NCBI RefSeq assembly: GCF_013041615.1
Contig: NZ_JABEPQ010000001.1
Location: forward strand, 1,630,471 to 1,694,470
DNA: 64,000 nt
Origin: Knoellia koreensis
Lineage (GTDB): Bacteria > Actinomycetota > Actinomycetes > Actinomycetales > Dermatophilaceae
Direction of reading: 5' to 3'
The notes under the pieces were generated by a model. That model was not told where the DNA came from. It saw nothing but the letters and a program-made list of their open reading frames with translations, and did no database searches. Every line of letters begins with the position of its first letter. Position 1 is the first letter of the stretch. A program made the translations under genes and the position numbers. This document shows, piece by piece, positions 40,082 through 50,332 of the stretch.

Positions 40082-40408
40082 GCACGAAATCGCCGGCTGC
40101 ACATCAGCGCGGAGACGGTGCAGGAGTTCCTGTACCACCGCATCCGGATGGGTTCGCGTGACAGCGCTCTGCAGGAGGTAAGCGCCCTTCGCTCCGCCCT
40201 CGTCGCCCATCCCCTGGATGACGCGGTCATCGACGCAGCGTTGCGACTCATCGAGCAGGGTCCTGTTCGGGGCCGCGACGCCATGGTCGCCGCGACCGCG
40301 GTGGTGCACGGGTTCGACACCATCGTCACGCTGGACCGAGACTTCGACGCGATCCCCGGGTTGCGGCGCCTCGAGCCGTCCGAGGCGCTCCGGGTCCTGG
40401 GCTCGTAG
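40082..40408 (+). pseudogene. PIN-domain toxin (VapC-like) remnant, N-terminus missing
   Basis: The readable part is LHISAETVQEFLYHR ... RGRDAMVAATAVVHGFDTIVTLDRDFDAIPGLRRLEP. That is the C-terminal two thirds of a PIN ribonuclease, with two acidic active-site positions (in GRDAMVAATA and LDRDFDAI). The N-terminal strand with the first catalytic Asp is missing: a stop (40079-40081) lies just upstream. The only GTG start (40118) falls inside the fold. No antitoxin gene is adjacent. It is the only gene-like object between infA and map on the plus strand. Confidence 0.7.
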
Positions 40409-40411
40409 GCG

Positions 40412-40469
40412 ACTTCGGGCCACGCACGCTTGGTCCGGACCCGAGCACCGAGCCCCAGTGGCCCGAAGT
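40412..40469. terminator. Long-loop inverted repeat between PIN remnant and map
   Basis: Perfect 12-bp arms 40412-40423 and 40458-40469 enclose 34 bases holding the palindrome GGTCCGGACC (40432-40441). It sits between converging ends and probably terminates map transcription. It might also be an insertion scar of the PIN module. Confidence 0.55.
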
Positions 40470-40478
40470 GCCAGGAAG

Positions 40479-41321
40479 TCAGTCGAGGGGGGCGTATGCC
40501 GCGCCGAGGGCTTCCAGCCGCTCCTTGCCGCCGTCGAGGGCGGTGAGCACCCACAGGCCGTCGTCCGTGACGGCGACGGTGTTCTCCCAGTGGGCCGCGC
40601 GCGACTTGTCGAGCGTCACGACGGTCCAGTCGTCGGCGAGCACCTCGGAGTCGGCCGACCCCAGCGTCACCATCGGCTCGATCGCGACGGTCAGCCCGGA
40701 CCGCACGGTCGGGCCCTTCTCGCGGACCCGGTAGTTGGGCACCTGCGGGTCCATGTGCATCTCGGTGCCGATGCCGTGGCCGACATAGTCCTCGACGATG
40801 CCGTACTCCCGACCCAGCCGGTCGCCCGCGGCGACGATGCTGTCCTCGACGGCCGCGCCCACGGCATACAACGACTCCCCCACCGACAACGCAGCGATGC
40901 CGGCCCACATGGAGTCCTCGGTGAGGTCGATCAGCGCGAGGTCCTCGGGGCGCCCGGCCTCGCGGCCGCCGACGATGACCGAGATGGCCGCGTCGCCGTG
41001 CCAGCCGTCGACGATGGCGCCGCAGTCGATCGAGATGAGGTCACCTTCGGCGAGCACCCGGGGGCCGGGTATGCCGTGGACGACCTCCTCGTTGACCGAG
41101 GTGCACAGCGACCCGGTGAACCCGTGGTAGCCGAGGAACGACGGCACGCCGCCGGCGCCGCGGATGTGCTCCTCGGCCAGCTCGTCCAGCTGCTTGGTCG
41201 TCATGCCGGGTCGCACCGTCTGCGCCATCAGCTGCAGCGTCTGGCCGACGACCAGACCGGCCTTGCGCATGGCGCGGATCTGGTCGGGCGTCTTGGTGTC
41301 CACCCGGGAGCGGCCGAACAT
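40479..41321 (-). CDS. map: Methionine aminopeptidase, type I
   Basis: A protein of 280 residues. The five metal ligands are visible in order: Asp in DLISIDCGAIVDGWHGD (two), His in YVGHGIGTEMH, Glu in AIEPMVTLG and Glu in HWENTVAVT. Removes initiator Met. The ATG overlaps the adk TGA (ATGA). Last gene of secY-adk-map. Confidence 0.97.
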   Translation of the reverse strand: MFGRSRVDTKTPDQIRAMRKAGLVVGQTLQLMAQTVRPGMTTKQLDELAEEHIRGAGGVPSFLGYHGFTGSLCTSVNEEVVHGIPGPRVLAEGDLISIDCGAIVDGWHGDAAISVIVGGREAGRPEDLALIDLTEDSMWAGIAALSVGESLYAVGAAVEDSIVAAGDRLGREYGIVEDYVGHGIGTEMHMDPQVPNYRVREKGPTVRSGLTVAIEPMVTLGSADSEVLADDWTVVTLDKSRAAHWENTVAVTDDGLWVLTALDGGKERLEALGAAYAPLD

Positions 41322-41896
41322 CAGGAGCGGGAGACCCCGGCGAGCGCGGTGGTGATGTGGGCGAAGACCTCGTCGACCGTGCCCATGCCGTCGACCTGCA
41401 CGAGCAGGCCGCGCGCGGAGTAGACCTCGCACAGCGGCGCGGTCTCGCGGCGGTAGATGGCCTGGCGCTCGCGGATGACCTCTTCGGTGTCGTCGTCGCG
41501 GCCCTGCTCCTCGGCCCGCTTGAGCAGCCGGGCGACGACGGCGTCCTCGTCGACGGTCAGCTCGAGCACGGCGTCGAGGGCGTGGCTGTGCTCGGCCAGG
41601 ATCGCGTCGAGCGCGTCCACCTGGGCGGCGGTCCGCGGGTAGCCGTCGAGCAGGAAGCCCTGCTCGGCGTCGTCCTCGAACAGCCGGTCGCGCACGATGG
41701 CGTTGGTGATCTCGTCGGTCACGTAGCCACCGGAGGCGAGCACCTCCTTGACCTGCAGGCCAAGGGGCGTCTCGTTCTTGATGTTCGCGCGGAAGATGTC
41801 GCCGGTGGAGATGGCGGGGATGCCGTACTCGGCAGCGATCTTGGCGGCCTGCGTGCCCTTACCGGCACCGGGCGGCCCGAGGATGATGAGGCGCAT
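41321..41896 (-). CDS. adk: Adenylate kinase
   Basis: A protein of 191 residues, the short-lid type without the zinc insertion. P-loop GPPGAGKGT (8-16), AMP-site STGDIFR and [10 protein letters not shown]. Interconverts ATP, ADP and AMP. Starts one base after the secY stop codon and overlaps map. Confidence 0.98.
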   Translation of the reverse strand: MRLIILGPPGAGKGTQAAKIAAEYGIPAISTGDIFRANIKNETPLGLQVKEVLASGGYVTDEITNAIVRDRLFEDDAEQGFLLDGYPRTAAQVDALDAILAEHSHALDAVLELTVDEDAVVARLLKRAEEQGRDDDTEEVIRERQAIYRRETAPLCEVYSARGLLVQVDGMGTVDEVFAHITTALAGVSRS

Positions 41897-43210
41897 TTAC
41901 CTGAGGAACCCTTCGTAGTGACGCTGCTGCAGCTGGGACTCGATCTGCTTCACGGTCTCCAGCCCGACACCGACGATGATGAGGATCGACGTGCCACCGA
42001 ACGGGAAGTTCTGGTTGGCACCGACCGCCACCAGCGCGATGAGCGGGATGAGCGAGACGAGCGCGAGGTAGATGGCCCCGGGGACCGTGATGCGGGTGAG
42101 CACGTAGTCGAGGTACTCGGCCGTGGGTCGCCCGGCGCGGATACCTGGGATGAAGCCGCCGTAGCGCTTCATGTTGTCGGCGACCTCGACCGGGTTGAAC
42201 GTGATCGACACGTAGAAGAACGTGAAGAACAGGATCAACGCGACGTAGATGATCATGTAGATCGGGTGGTCACCTCGCACGAGGTGCTGCTCGATCCACG
42301 TCACCCATCCCGGCTGGTCACCGGTGGTCGACCGGTTGAACTGTGCCACGAGTGAGGGCAGCGCGAGCAGGGACGAGGCGAAGATCACGGGGATCACGCC
42401 GGCCATGTTGACCTTGAGCGGGATGTACGTGGACGTGCCGCCGTACATCTGCCTGCCGACCTGCCGCTTGGCGTACTGGACGGGGATGCGCCGCTGGCTC
42501 TGCTCGACGAACACGACGAGCGCGATGATGAGGAAGCCGAGCAGGATCACGCCGATGAAGATGTCCCAGCGGCCGTCCTGCTGCTGGATCGCCCACAGCG
42601 AGCTCGGGAAGGTCGAGGCGATCGAGGTGAAGATCAGCAGCGACATGCCGTTGCCGATGCCCTTGTCGGTGATGATCTCACCGAGCCACATGACCACACC
42701 GGTGCCGGCGGTCATGGTGAGCACCATGATGACCAGGGTCGGGATCGACTCGTCGGGCAGGATGTTCGTGCACTGCGGACCGAACAGCGCGGTCGGGTTC
42801 TGCGCGAACGTGATCAGCGTCGAGGACTGCAGGATCGCCAGGCCGATGGTGAGGTAACGCGTGTACTGCGTCATCTTCGTCTGGCCCTGCTGGCCCTCCT
42901 TCTTGAGGGCCTCGAACCGCGGGATGACCACGGTGAGGAGCTGCACGATGATGCTCGCCGTGATGTACGGCATGATCCCGAGCGCGAAGATCGACAGCTG
43001 GAGCAGCGCGCCACCACTGAAGAGGTTGGCCAGGCCGAGGACGCCGGAGTTCTTCGGGGCGTCCTGGATGCACTTCTGCACGGCGGCGTAGCTCACGCCG
43101 GGCACCGGCACGTGCGAGCCCAGCCGGAAGATGATCACGATGAAGAGCGTGAACAGCAGCTTCCTGCGCAGGTCCGGCGTCTTGAACGCACGGGTGAAGG
43201 CGGTGAGCAC
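41897..43210 (-). CDS. secY: Protein translocase subunit SecY
   Basis: A protein of 437 residues with ten membrane helices; FRLGSHVPVPGV, NLFSGGALLQLSIFALGIMPYITASIIVQLL and the cytoplasmic loop KRYGGFIPGIRAGRPTAEYL are SecY. Forms the export channel with SecE and SecG. GTG 43210 follows AGGAGGACCT directly (4-base spacing), giving the family beginning LTAFTRAFKTPDLRRKLL. Separated from rplO by a strong hairpin and a possible own promoter. Confidence 0.97.
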   Translation of the reverse strand: MLTAFTRAFKTPDLRRKLLFTLFIVIIFRLGSHVPVPGVSYAAVQKCIQDAPKNSGVLGLANLFSGGALLQLSIFALGIMPYITASIIVQLLTVVIPRFEALKKEGQQGQTKMTQYTRYLTIGLAILQSSTLITFAQNPTALFGPQCTNILPDESIPTLVIMVLTMTAGTGVVMWLGEIITDKGIGNGMSLLIFTSIASTFPSSLWAIQQQDGRWDIFIGVILLGFLIIALVVFVEQSQRRIPVQYAKRQVGRQMYGGTSTYIPLKVNMAGVIPVIFASSLLALPSLVAQFNRSTTGDQPGWVTWIEQHLVRGDHPIYMIIYVALILFFTFFYVSITFNPVEVADNMKRYGGFIPGIRAGRPTAEYLDYVLTRITVPGAIYLALVSLIPLIALVAVGANQNFPFGGTSILIIVGVGLETVKQIESQLQQRHYEGFLR

Positions 43211-43256
43211 AGGTCCTCCTGGTGGCGCGGGGGTCACCCGCGGGAACGGTCAGGCA

Positions 43257-43262
43257 ATCCTA
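43257..43262 (-). promoter_or_regulatory. Possible secY-adk-map promoter (-10)
   Basis: TAGGAT on the minus strand (complement of 43257-43262) fits TANNNT and lies ~47 bases before the secY start, downstream of the rplO hairpin. No good -35 is visible. The hairpin plus this -10 suggest secY-adk-map is a separate unit. Confidence 0.4.
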
Positions 43263-43300
43263 GGCAGGTTACCCCGGCTCCCGGGCCGGGTCCCTGCACG

Positions 43301-43345
43301 GGTATGCCGCGGGCTCACCTCACTGAGGTGAGCCCGCGGCATACC
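43301..43345. terminator. 20-bp perfect hairpin of facing 8-mers between rplO and secY
   Basis: Arms 43301-43320 and 43326-43345 are fully complementary with a 5-base loop; each starts with GGTATGCCGCGGG. It is the strongest of the paired-8-mer hairpins and begins about 18 bases after the rplO stop. Confidence 0.8.
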
Positions 43346-43363
43346 GTGTGGTTTGGGTCGTGC

Positions 43364-43867
43364 TCAGGCGGAGGTGACCGAGCCGCCAGCGGCCTCGATC
43401 TTCTCCTTGGCGGAGCCGGAGACCTTGTCGACGGTCACGCTGACCTTGACGCTGATCTCACCGGTTCCGAGCACCTTGACCGGCTGGCCGTCGCGGACGG
43501 CACCCTTGGCCACGAGGTCGTCGACGGTCACGTCGCCACCCTGCGGGTAGAGGGCGGTGATCCGGTCCAGGTTCACGACCTGGTAGGTCACCTTGGCCGG
43601 GTTCTTGAACCCGCGCAGCTTCGGCAGGCGCATGTGCAGCGGCATCGAGCCACCCTCGAAGCGCTCCGGAACCTGGTAGCGGGCCTTGGTGCCCTTGGTG
43701 CCGCGACCGGCGGTCTTGCCCTTGGAGCCCTCACCGCGACCCACGCGGGTCTTGGCGGTCTTGGCGCCGGGGGCCGGACGCAGGTGGTGCAGCTTGAGGG
43801 CCGAACCCTCGGACGCCTGGGCCTCCGCCTTCGCGGTGGTCTTCTTGGCGGTGTCCTTGGCTGCCAT
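43364..43867 (-). CDS. rplO: 50S ribosomal protein L15
   Basis: A protein of 167 residues. [36 protein letters not shown] and [18 protein letters not shown] are L15, preceded by ~25 extra Ala/Lys-rich residues. ATG 43867 follows the rpmD stop by one base. Last gene before the spc operon hairpin. Confidence 0.97.
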   Translation of the reverse strand: MAAKDTAKKTTAKAEAQASEGSALKLHHLRPAPGAKTAKTRVGRGEGSKGKTAGRGTKGTKARYQVPERFEGGSMPLHMRLPKLRGFKNPAKVTYQVVNLDRITALYPQGGDVTVDDLVAKGAVRDGQPVKVLGTGEISVKVSVTVDKVSGSAKEKIEAAGGSVTSA

Positions 43868-43868
43868 G

Positions 43869-44051
43869 TCAGTCAACCTCCTCGACGGAGACCAGGTGGG
43901 TCACCGTCTTGACCATCCCGCGGATCTCGGGACGGTCCTCCTTGACGACGACGTCGCCAATACGCTTCAGACCGAGGCTGCGCAGCGTGTCACGCTGGTT
44001 CTGCTTGCCGCCGATCTCCGAACGGGTCTGGGTCACCTTCAGACGAGCCAT
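43869..44051 (-). CDS. rpmD: 50S ribosomal protein L30
   Basis: A protein of 60 residues. [32 protein letters not shown] is L30. The ATG at 44051 shares bases with the rpsE stop (TGATG); GTG 44054 is in frame just before. Confidence 0.97.
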   Translation of the reverse strand: MARLKVTQTRSEIGGKQNQRDTLRSLGLKRIGDVVVKEDRPEIRGMVKTVTHLVSVEEVD

Positions 44052-44701
44052 CACGCACCAGCCTTGGCGGCCTCACGGCCCTCGGCCTGGGCGCGCAGCA
44101 TCGCGGCCGGGGCGACCTGGTCGACCGGAAGGCCACGGCGGGCGGCCACGGCCTCCGGACGCTCGAGGCCCTTGAGGGCCTCGACGGTCGCGTGGACGAT
44201 GTTGATGGCGTTGTCCGAGCCCAGGGACTTGGACAGGACGTCGTGGACGCCGGCGCACTCGAGCACCGCACGCACCGGGCCACCGGCGATGACACCGGTA
44301 CCGGGGGCGGCGGGGCGGAGCATGACGACACCCGCGGCGGCCTCACCCTGCACGGGGTGCGGGATGGTGCCCTGGATGCGCGGGACCTTGAAGAACTGCT
44401 TCTTGGCCTCCTCAACACCCTTGGCGATCGCCGCGGGCACCTCCTTGGCCTTGCCGTAGCCGACACCGACGGTGCCGTCGCCGTCGCCGACCACCACGAG
44501 GGCGGTGAAGCTGAAGCGGCGGCCACCCTTGACGACCTTGGCGACGCGGTTGATGGTCACGACGCGCTCGACGTACTGGGACTTCTCGGCCTGGTCGCGT
44601 CCGCCGTCACGACGGTTGTCGCGGCGGTCGCGGCGGTCGCCGCGCTCGCCCCGGTTGTTGTCGCCGGCTGCGCCAGTGCCTCGACGCTGGGGTCCGGGCA
44701 T
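44051..44701 (-). CDS. rpsE: 30S ribosomal protein S5
   Basis: A protein of 216 residues. Core: [51 protein letters not shown] ~40-residue Arg/Asp-rich N-terminal tail ([20 protein letters not shown]) precedes it. S5 supports decoding accuracy and mRNA unwinding. Confidence 0.98.
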   Translation of the reverse strand: MPGPQRRGTGAAGDNNRGERGDRRDRRDNRRDGGRDQAEKSQYVERVVTINRVAKVVKGGRRFSFTALVVVGDGDGTVGVGYGKAKEVPAAIAKGVEEAKKQFFKVPRIQGTIPHPVQGEAAAGVVMLRPAAPGTGVIAGGPVRAVLECAGVHDVLSKSLGSDNAINIVHATVEALKGLERPEAVAARRGLPVDQVAPAAMLRAQAEGREAAKAGA

Positions 44702-44744
44702 CAGATGTTCCTCATCTCAACGGTTGCGATGTTCGTGGTAGCGG

Positions 44745-45119
44745 TCACAGCGCCAGCCCACCCTCACGGGCGCCCTCGGCGATGGCGGCGACCCGGCCGT
44801 GGTAGCGGTTGCCACCCCGGTCGAAGACGACGGCCTCGACGCCGGCGCTCTTGGCACGCTCGGCGAGCAGCTCGCCGACCTTGCGGGCCTTCGCGGTCTT
44901 GTCGCCCTCGAAGGTACGCAGGTCCGCCTCCATGGTGGAGGCCGACGCGACGGTCTTGCCGACCGTGTCGTCGACGATCTGCACGAAGACGTGGCGCGAC
45001 GAGCGCGACACGACCAGGCGCGGACGCGCGGTGGTACCGGTCACCTTCTTGCGCAGGCGCAGGTGGCGGCGGCCACGCGCCGCCGACTTGCCCTTGGCAC
45101 GCTTGACGGTCATTGCCAT
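44745..45119 (-). CDS. rplR: 50S ribosomal protein L18
   Basis: A protein of 124 residues. [35 protein letters not shown] and [26 protein letters not shown] are L18, which binds 5S rRNA. ATG 45119 is used; 45113 is in frame. Three bases separate it from rplF. Confidence 0.98.
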   Translation of the reverse strand: MAMTVKRAKGKSAARGRRHLRLRKKVTGTTARPRLVVSRSSRHVFVQIVDDTVGKTVASASTMEADLRTFEGDKTAKARKVGELLAERAKSAGVEAVVFDRGGNRYHGRVAAIAEGAREGGLAL

Positions 45120-45122
45120 GGC

Positions 45123-45659
45123 TTACTTACCAGCCTTTCCGACCTTGCGGCGGATGTGCTCGCCCGCGTAGCGCACGCCCTTGCCCTTGTACGGGTCGGG
45201 CTTGCGCAGCTTGCGGATGTTCGCGGCAACCTCGCCAACCAGCTGCTTGTCGATGCCCTGGACCGCGAAGCGGGTGGGGTTCTCGACGGCGAAGGAGATG
45301 CCCTCGGGGGCCTCCACGGTGATGGGGTGGCTGTAGCCGAGGGAGAACTCGAGGTTCCCGCCCTTGTTGGCCACGCGGTAACCCGTGCCGTGGATCTCCA
45401 TCTTCTTCTCGTAGCCCTCGGTGACACCGAGGACCATGTTGTTGATGAGCGAGCGGGTCAGGCCGTGCAGGGCACGGGACTCGCGCTCGTCGTTGGGGCG
45501 CTTCACCTCGATCGAGCCGTCCTCCTGACCGACCGTGATCGGCTCGGCGACGACGTGCGACAGCTGGCCCTTGGGACCCTTCACCGTGACGGTGCGACCG
45601 TCGATGGTGACGTCGACACCGCTCGGGATGGCGACCGGAAGTCGTCCAATACGCGACAT
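45123..45659 (-). CDS. rplF: 50S ribosomal protein L6
   Basis: A protein of 178 residues. [32 protein letters not shown] and the rRNA-binding [24 protein letters not shown] are L6. Start ATG 45659. Confidence 0.98.
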   Translation of the reverse strand: MSRIGRLPVAIPSGVDVTIDGRTVTVKGPKGQLSHVVAEPITVGQEDGSIEVKRPNDERESRALHGLTRSLINNMVLGVTEGYEKKMEIHGTGYRVANKGGNLEFSLGYSHPITVEAPEGISFAVENPTRFAVQGIDKQLVGEVAANIRKLRKPDPYKGKGVRYAGEHIRRKVGKAGK

Positions 45660-45672
45660 GTCGAATACTCCC

Positions 45673-46071
45673 TTACCAGACGTAGGCGAGGACTTCCCCG
45701 CCCACGCCCTTGGACGCCGCCTGCTTGTCCGTGAGGAGGCCAGACGAGGTGGAAATGATGGCCACACCGAGACCGCCGAGGACCTTGGGAAGGTTCGTCG
45801 ACTTGGCGTAGACGCGCAGGCCGGGCTTGGAGACACGGCGCACGCCAGCGATGGAACGCTCGCGGTTGGGGCCGTACTTCAGCTCGACGGTCAGCGTCTT
45901 GCCGACCTCGGCGTCCTCGACGCTCCAGCCGGCGATGTAACCCTCGGCCTGGAGGATCTCTGCGATGTGGGACTTCAGCTTGGAGAACGGCATGGAGACT
46001 GCGTCGTGGTGCGCCGAGTTGGCGTTCCGGACGCGGGTCAACATGTCCGCAATCGGGTCAGTCATGGTCAT
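45673..46071 (-). CDS. rpsH: 30S ribosomal protein S8
   Basis: A protein of 132 residues. [29 protein letters not shown] and the rRNA-contact end [31 protein letters not shown] are S8. ATG 46071 has GGAGAA at good spacing; 46065 is in frame. Confidence 0.98.
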   Translation of the reverse strand: MTMTDPIADMLTRVRNANSAHHDAVSMPFSKLKSHIAEILQAEGYIAGWSVEDAEVGKTLTVELKYGPNRERSIAGVRRVSKPGLRVYAKSTNLPKVLGGLGVAIISTSSGLLTDKQAASKGVGGEVLAYVW

Positions 46072-46157
46072 GGGCTTCTCCGCCCTCTCTCACCGCGGTT
46101 TCACCGCACATCTCGTGCGGCGACCTTCGATGTAGAAGAATCAGTGGGTTGGTGGTC

Positions 46158-46343
46158 TTACCAGGAGCTCTTGGTCACGCCGGGCAGCTCGCCCCGGTGG
46201 GCCATCTCGCGAAGGCACACGCGGCACAGGCCGAACTTGCGGTAGACCGAGTGCGGGCGGCCGCAGCGCTGGCAGCGGGTGTAGCCGCGCACCTTGAACT
46301 TCGGCTTCTTGTTCGCCTTGTTGATCAGGGCGGTCTTCGCCAT
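46158..46343 (-). CDS. rpsN: 30S ribosomal protein S14, zinc-binding (type Z)
   Basis: A protein of 61 residues. The zinc knuckle is [20 protein letters not shown] (C24, C27, C40, C43). Only this zinc form is in the window; any zinc-independent paralogue would be elsewhere. One base from rplE. Confidence 0.98.
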   Translation of the reverse strand: MAKTALINKANKKPKFKVRGYTRCQRCGRPHSVYRKFGLCRVCLREMAHRGELPGVTKSSW

Positions 46344-46344
46344 G

Positions 46345-46914
46345 TCAGTTCTCCTTGAAGGGGAATCCGAGCGCCTTGAGCAGTGCCCGGCCCTCGTCGT
46401 CGTTGGTGGCGCTGGTGACCACGGTGATGTCCATGCCCCGGACGCGGTCGATCTTGTCCTGGTCGATCTCGTGGAACATCGACTGCTCGGTCAGGCCGAA
46501 CGTGTAGTTGCCGTTGCCGTCGAACTGCTTCGGCGACAGGCCGCGGAAGTCGCGGATGCGCGGCAGCGCGACCGACACCAGGCGGTCGAGGAACTCCCAC
46601 ATGCGGTCGCCACGCAGCGTGGTGTGGGCGCCGATCGGCATACCCTCACGCAGCTTGAACTGGGCGATCGACTTGCGGGCCTTGGTGACCAGCGGCTTCT
46701 GCCCGGTGATGGCGGACAGGTCGCGGATCGCGCCCTCGATGAGCTTGGAGTCCTTGGCGGCGTCGCCGACACCCATGTTGACGACGACCTTGACGACGCC
46801 CGGCACCTGCATGACGTTGGCGTAGCCGAACTGGTCCTGCAGCTGGCCCTTGATCTCCTCGGCGTAGCGCGCCTTGAGACGGGGGGCCGTCTTCTCGGTG
46901 ATGGTGTCCGTCAT
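46345..46914 (-). CDS. rplE: 50S ribosomal protein L5
   Basis: A protein of 189 residues. [33 protein letters not shown] and [19 protein letters not shown] are L5, which contacts 5S rRNA and P-site tRNA. ATG 46914 aligns with mycobacterial L5; GTG 46923 overlaps the rplX stop. Confidence 0.97.
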   Translation of the reverse strand: MTDTITEKTAPRLKARYAEEIKGQLQDQFGYANVMQVPGVVKVVVNMGVGDAAKDSKLIEGAIRDLSAITGQKPLVTKARKSIAQFKLREGMPIGAHTTLRGDRMWEFLDRLVSVALPRIRDFRGLSPKQFDGNGNYTFGLTEQSMFHEIDQDKIDRVRGMDITVVTSATNDDEGRALLKALGFPFKEN

Positions 46915-46919
46915 CTCTC

Positions 46920-47279
46920 TCACAGGTCCTTGCCCGAGCGCACGGCCACACGCGTGCGGCTGGCCTTGTCACGGCCATTGCGCTCGACGGTCTCGACACG
47001 GGTCTTGACCCGGGTCGGCTTCTTCTCGGACGGGTCCACGACGGCCACGTTGCTCACGTGGATCGCGGCCTCCTGGACGACCAGGCCGCCGGTGCGGGTG
47101 CCACGAGCCGACTGACCGGCCTTGGTGTGGCGGGTCACCCGGTTGACACCCTCGACCAGCACGCGCTGGGTCTCGGGGAACACGGCGATGACCTTGCCCT
47201 GCTTGGCCTTGTCCTTGCCCGTGAGGACCTGGACGGTGTCGCCCTTCTTGATCTTCATCTTCGCCTTCTGCGTCGCCAT
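46920..47279 (-). CDS. rplX: 50S ribosomal protein L24
   Basis: A protein of 119 residues. [38 protein letters not shown] is the KOW-containing core. ATG 47279 adds seven residues before the usual MKIKKGD start at 47258. Confidence 0.96.
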   Translation of the reverse strand: MATQKAKMKIKKGDTVQVLTGKDKAKQGKVIAVFPETQRVLVEGVNRVTRHTKAGQSARGTRTGGLVVQEAAIHVSNVAVVDPSEKKPTRVKTRVETVERNGRDKASRTRVAVRSGKDL

Positions 47280-47282
47280 GGC

Positions 47283-47651
47283 TTACAGCACCTCCGGCGC
47301 GAGCGAGATGATCTTCATGAACTTCTTCTCGCGCAGCTCACGGCCCACCGGGCCGAAGATGCGGGTGCCACGGGGGTCGCCGTCGCCCTTGAGGATGACG
47401 GCGGCGTTCTCGTCGAACTTGATGTAGCTGCCGTCGGCGCGGCGGCGCTCCTTGGTGGTGCGCACGACGACCGCCTTGACGACGTCGCCCTTCTTGACGT
47501 TGCCGCCGGGGATGGCGTCCTTGACGGCGGCGACGATGACGTCACCGATGCCGGCGTACCGACGACCCGAACCGCCGAGAACACGGATGCACAGGATCTC
47601 CTTGGCACCGGTGTTGTCGGCGACGCGCAGTCGCGACTCCTGCTGGATCAC
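47283..47651 (-). CDS. rplN: 50S ribosomal protein L14
   Basis: A protein of 122 residues with GTG start. [27 protein letters not shown] and [15 protein letters not shown] are L14. First gene of the spc operon, separated from rpsQ by 155 bp. Confidence 0.98.
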   Translation of the reverse strand: MIQQESRLRVADNTGAKEILCIRVLGGSGRRYAGIGDVIVAAVKDAIPGGNVKKGDVVKAVVVRTTKERRRADGSYIKFDENAAVILKGDGDPRGTRIFGPVGRELREKKFMKIISLAPEVL

Positions 47652-47720
47652 TTCTCACTCCTGTCGTCGAGCTGGTTCTCACTCGCGGTGAGCCTGGCCG
47701 AACTGTTGGTGGTCTGGGTG

Positions 47721-47779
47721 CCGGCCGTGCGGCATACGGTGTCGTTCTTGACGATCGACGCGGTATGCCGCGTGGCCGG
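47721..47779. repeat. Imperfect inverted repeat with paired 8-mers between rpsQ and rplN
   Basis: 47721-47744 and 47756-47779 match in 20 of 24 positions as an inverted repeat with an 11-base loop; each arm holds one 8-mer (47730, 47763). It marks the S10/spc operon boundary. Confidence 0.6.
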
Positions 47780-47806
47780 CGGGGTGGGCCGTGGGGCCCG
47801 GCGGTC

Positions 47807-48121
47807 TTACTTGGCCTTCTCGAGGATCTCGACCACGCGCCACCGCTTGGTGGCGGACAGCGGCCGGGTCTCCATGATGAGGACGCGGTCACCGACACCG
47901 GCCGAGTTGGCCTCGTCGTGCGCCTTGACCTTGCTCGAGCGCCGCATGACCTTGCCGTAGAGCGCGTGCTTGACGCGGTCCTCGACCTCGACCACGACGG
48001 TCTTGTCCATCTTGTCGCTGACCACGTAACCCTGACGGGTCTTCCTGTAGTGGCGGTCAGAGTTGCGGTCCGCGTTCGCGGCGACCTCGGTCACGGCGTC
48101 ATCCTTCACGTTCTCACTCAT
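47807..48121 (-). CDS. rpsQ: 30S ribosomal protein S17
   Basis: A protein of 104 residues; a ~25-residue acidic lead, then [34 protein letters not shown], the S17 OB-fold. ATG overlaps the rpmC stop (ATGA). Last gene of the S10 operon. Confidence 0.98.
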   Translation of the reverse strand: MSENVKDDAVTEVAANADRNSDRHYRKTRQGYVVSDKMDKTVVVEVEDRVKHALYGKVMRRSSKVKAHDEANSAGVGDRVLIMETRPLSATKRWRVVEILEKAK

Positions 48122-48369
48122 GCCGACTCCTCCGTGGTGGCGGAGACGCTCTGTCCGATACCCAGCTCGCGCTCACGGATCTCGGTGTAGATGCGGGCGA
48201 TGTCCTTGCGGACTGCGCGCAGGCGGCCGTGGTTGTCCAGCTGGCCGGTGGCCGACTGGAACCGGAGGTTGAACAGCTCCTCCTTGGCCTTGCGCAGCTC
48301 GTCGACCAGGCGGTCGTCGTCGAAACCACGCAGGTTCTCCGACGTCAGGTCCTTGGAACCGACTGCCAT
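48118..48369 (-). CDS. rpmC: 50S ribosomal protein L29
   Basis: A protein of 83 residues, two helices: [24 protein letters not shown] and [23 protein letters not shown]. Start overlaps rplP stop (TGATG), end overlaps rpsQ. Confidence 0.98.
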   Translation of the reverse strand: MAVGSKDLTSENLRGFDDDRLVDELRKAKEELFNLRFQSATGQLDNHGRLRAVRKDIARIYTEIRERELGIGQSVSATTEESA

Positions 48370-48788
48370 CAGATGTCACCACCCTCACGCCGCACGAAGC
48401 GGCACTTCATCGGGAGCTTGTGCATCGCCAGACGCATGGCCTCACGAGCAACCTCCTCGGAGACACCGGACACCTCGAACATGACGCGGCCGGGCTTGAC
48501 GTTGGCGATCCACCACTCGGGCGAACCCTTACCGGAACCCATGCGGGTCTCGGCAGGCTTCTTGGTCAGCGGGCGGTCCGGGTAGATGTTGATCCAGACC
48601 TTTCCGCCACGCTTCATGTAGCGGGTCATCGCGATACGAGCAGACTCGATCTGACGGTTGGTGACGTAGGCCGGCTCGAGAGCCTGGATGCCGTAGTCGC
48701 CGAACGCGATCTTGGTGCCGCCCTTGGCAGCCCCGGAACGACCCGGGTGGTGCTGCTTGCGGTGCTTGACTCGACGAGGAATCAGCAT
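48369..48788 (-). CDS. rplP: 50S ribosomal protein L16
   Basis: A protein of 139 residues. [24 protein letters not shown] and [29 protein letters not shown] are L16. Start overlaps the rpsC stop (TGATG). Confidence 0.98.
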   Translation of the reverse strand: MLIPRRVKHRKQHHPGRSGAAKGGTKIAFGDYGIQALEPAYVTNRQIESARIAMTRYMKRGGKVWINIYPDRPLTKKPAETRMGSGKGSPEWWIANVKPGRVMFEVSGVSEEVAREAMRLAMHKLPMKCRFVRREGGDI

Positions 48789-49636
48789 CAGGACTCTCCC
48801 TCGGTGCTGCTCGGGGTGCTCGCCGGTGCCTCGACAGTGGCCTCGGCAGCGACGCTCTCGGTCAGGGGGGCGTCGGTCGAGGCGGTCGCCTCGGCGGGAC
48901 GCTCGCGACGCGCACGGGCGGGGCGGTCCCCACCGTCACGACGCGGGCCACGGCTCGGGCGCGACGGCGCGGCAGCCTGCTGCTGCGCCAGCTCACGAGC
49001 GGTGACGTCACCCTTGTAGATCCAGACCTTCACGCCGATGCGGCCGAAGGTGGTGCGGGCCTCGTAGAAGCCGTAGTCGATGTTCGCCCGGAGGGTGTGC
49101 AGCGGCACGCGACCCTCGCGGTAGAACTCGGTGCGCGACATCTCCGCGCCGCCGAGGCGGCCGGACACCTGCACGCGGATGCCCTTGGCACCGGCGCGGG
49201 TGGCGGACTGCATGCCCTTGCGCATCGCGCGTCGGAACGACACACGGGCGCTGAGCTGCTCGGCGATGCCCTGGGCGACCAGCTGCGCGTCGATCTCGGG
49301 GTTCTTGACCTCGAGGATGTTCAGCTGCACCTGCTTGCCCGTGAGCTTCTCGAGCTCGCCGCGGATGCGGTCGGCCTCGGCGCCACGGCGACCGATGACG
49401 ATGCCGGGACGCGCGGTGTGGATGTCCACCCGGACCCGGTCACGGGTGCGCTCGATCTCGACGCGGGAGATGCCGGCCCGCTCCATGCCCGTGGACATGA
49501 GCTTGCGGATGGCGACATCTTCCTTTACGTAGTCGCGGTAGCGCTGACCGTCCTTGGTGGAGTCGGCGAACCAGCGGCTCTTGTGCTCGGTGGTGATACC
49601 GAGGCGGAAGCCATTGGGGTTGACCTTCTGACCCAT
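48788..49636 (-). CDS. rpsC: 30S ribosomal protein S3
   Basis: A protein of 282 residues. [24 protein letters not shown], a KH domain with [23 protein letters not shown] and the C-terminal [22 protein letters not shown] are S3. About 60 extra residues at the end are Arg-rich, then Ala/Thr/Glu-rich and disordered. Helps unwind mRNA at entry. Confidence 0.98.
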   Translation of the reverse strand: MGQKVNPNGFRLGITTEHKSRWFADSTKDGQRYRDYVKEDVAIRKLMSTGMERAGISRVEIERTRDRVRVDIHTARPGIVIGRRGAEADRIRGELEKLTGKQVQLNILEVKNPEIDAQLVAQGIAEQLSARVSFRRAMRKGMQSATRAGAKGIRVQVSGRLGGAEMSRTEFYREGRVPLHTLRANIDYGFYEARTTFGRIGVKVWIYKGDVTARELAQQQAAAPSRPSRGPRRDGGDRPARARRERPAEATASTDAPLTESVAAEATVEAPASTPSSTEGES

Positions 49637-50037
49637 TAGCGGGTGCCTCCCTTGGTGGTCTTCGGCGTGACGACCACGGTGATGTGGCTGGTGCGCTTGT
49701 TGATGCGGGACGCCCGGCCCTGGGCGCGCGGCCGGAACCGCTTCATCGTCGGGCCCTCGTCGACGTATGCCGCGCTGACGACCAGCTCGCGCTCGTCGAA
49801 CGCCTCGGATGCGGCGTCGGCCTTGACCCGGAGGTTGGCGATGGCGCTCTCGAGCACCTTCTTCACCGGGTCACTGGCGGACTGCGGCGCGAAGGTCAGC
49901 ACGGCGACGGCCTCGGTGGCCTGCTTGCCACGGATGAGGTCGACGATCCGGCGAGCCTTCATCGGCGTGACGCGCACGTGGCGCGCGACGGCCTTGGCTT
50001 CCATCACGGTGTCCTTGTTCTCGGTCGAGGCGGCCAT
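49636..50037 (-). CDS. rplV: 50S ribosomal protein L22
   Basis: A protein of 133 residues. [24 protein letters not shown] and the tunnel hairpin region [27 protein letters not shown] are L22. Both ends overlap neighbours (TGATG with rpsS, TAATG with rpsC). Confidence 0.98.
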   Translation of the reverse strand: MAASTENKDTVMEAKAVARHVRVTPMKARRIVDLIRGKQATEAVAVLTFAPQSASDPVKKVLESAIANLRVKADAASEAFDERELVVSAAYVDEGPTMKRFRPRAQGRASRINKRTSHITVVVTPKTTKGGTR

Positions 50038-50318
50038 CAGCGACGACGCCCCTTCTTGTCGTCCTTCACGTGACCCTTGAACGTGCGGGTCGGCGCGAAC
50101 TCGCCGAGCTTGTGGCCGACCATCGACTCGGTGACGAACACCGGGACGTGCTTGCGGCCGTCGTGCACGGCGAAGGTGTGGCCCAGGAAGTCGGGGCTGA
50201 TGACCGACCGACGGGACCAGGTCTTGATGACGTTCTTCGAACCCGCTTCGTTCTGGGCGTCCACCTTCTTCTGGAGGTGGTCGTCGATGAAGGGGCCCTT
50301 CTTCAGACTGCGAGGCAT
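50037..50318 (-). CDS. rpsS: 30S ribosomal protein S19
   Basis: A protein of 93 residues, [14 protein letters not shown] ... [48 protein letters not shown]; standard S19 of the 30S head. Confidence 0.98.
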   Translation of the reverse strand: MPRSLKKGPFIDDHLQKKVDAQNEAGSKNVIKTWSRRSVISPDFLGHTFAVHDGRKHVPVFVTESMVGHKLGEFAPTRTFKGHVKDDKKGRRR

Positions 50319-50332
50319 TTCAAAGGCTCCTA

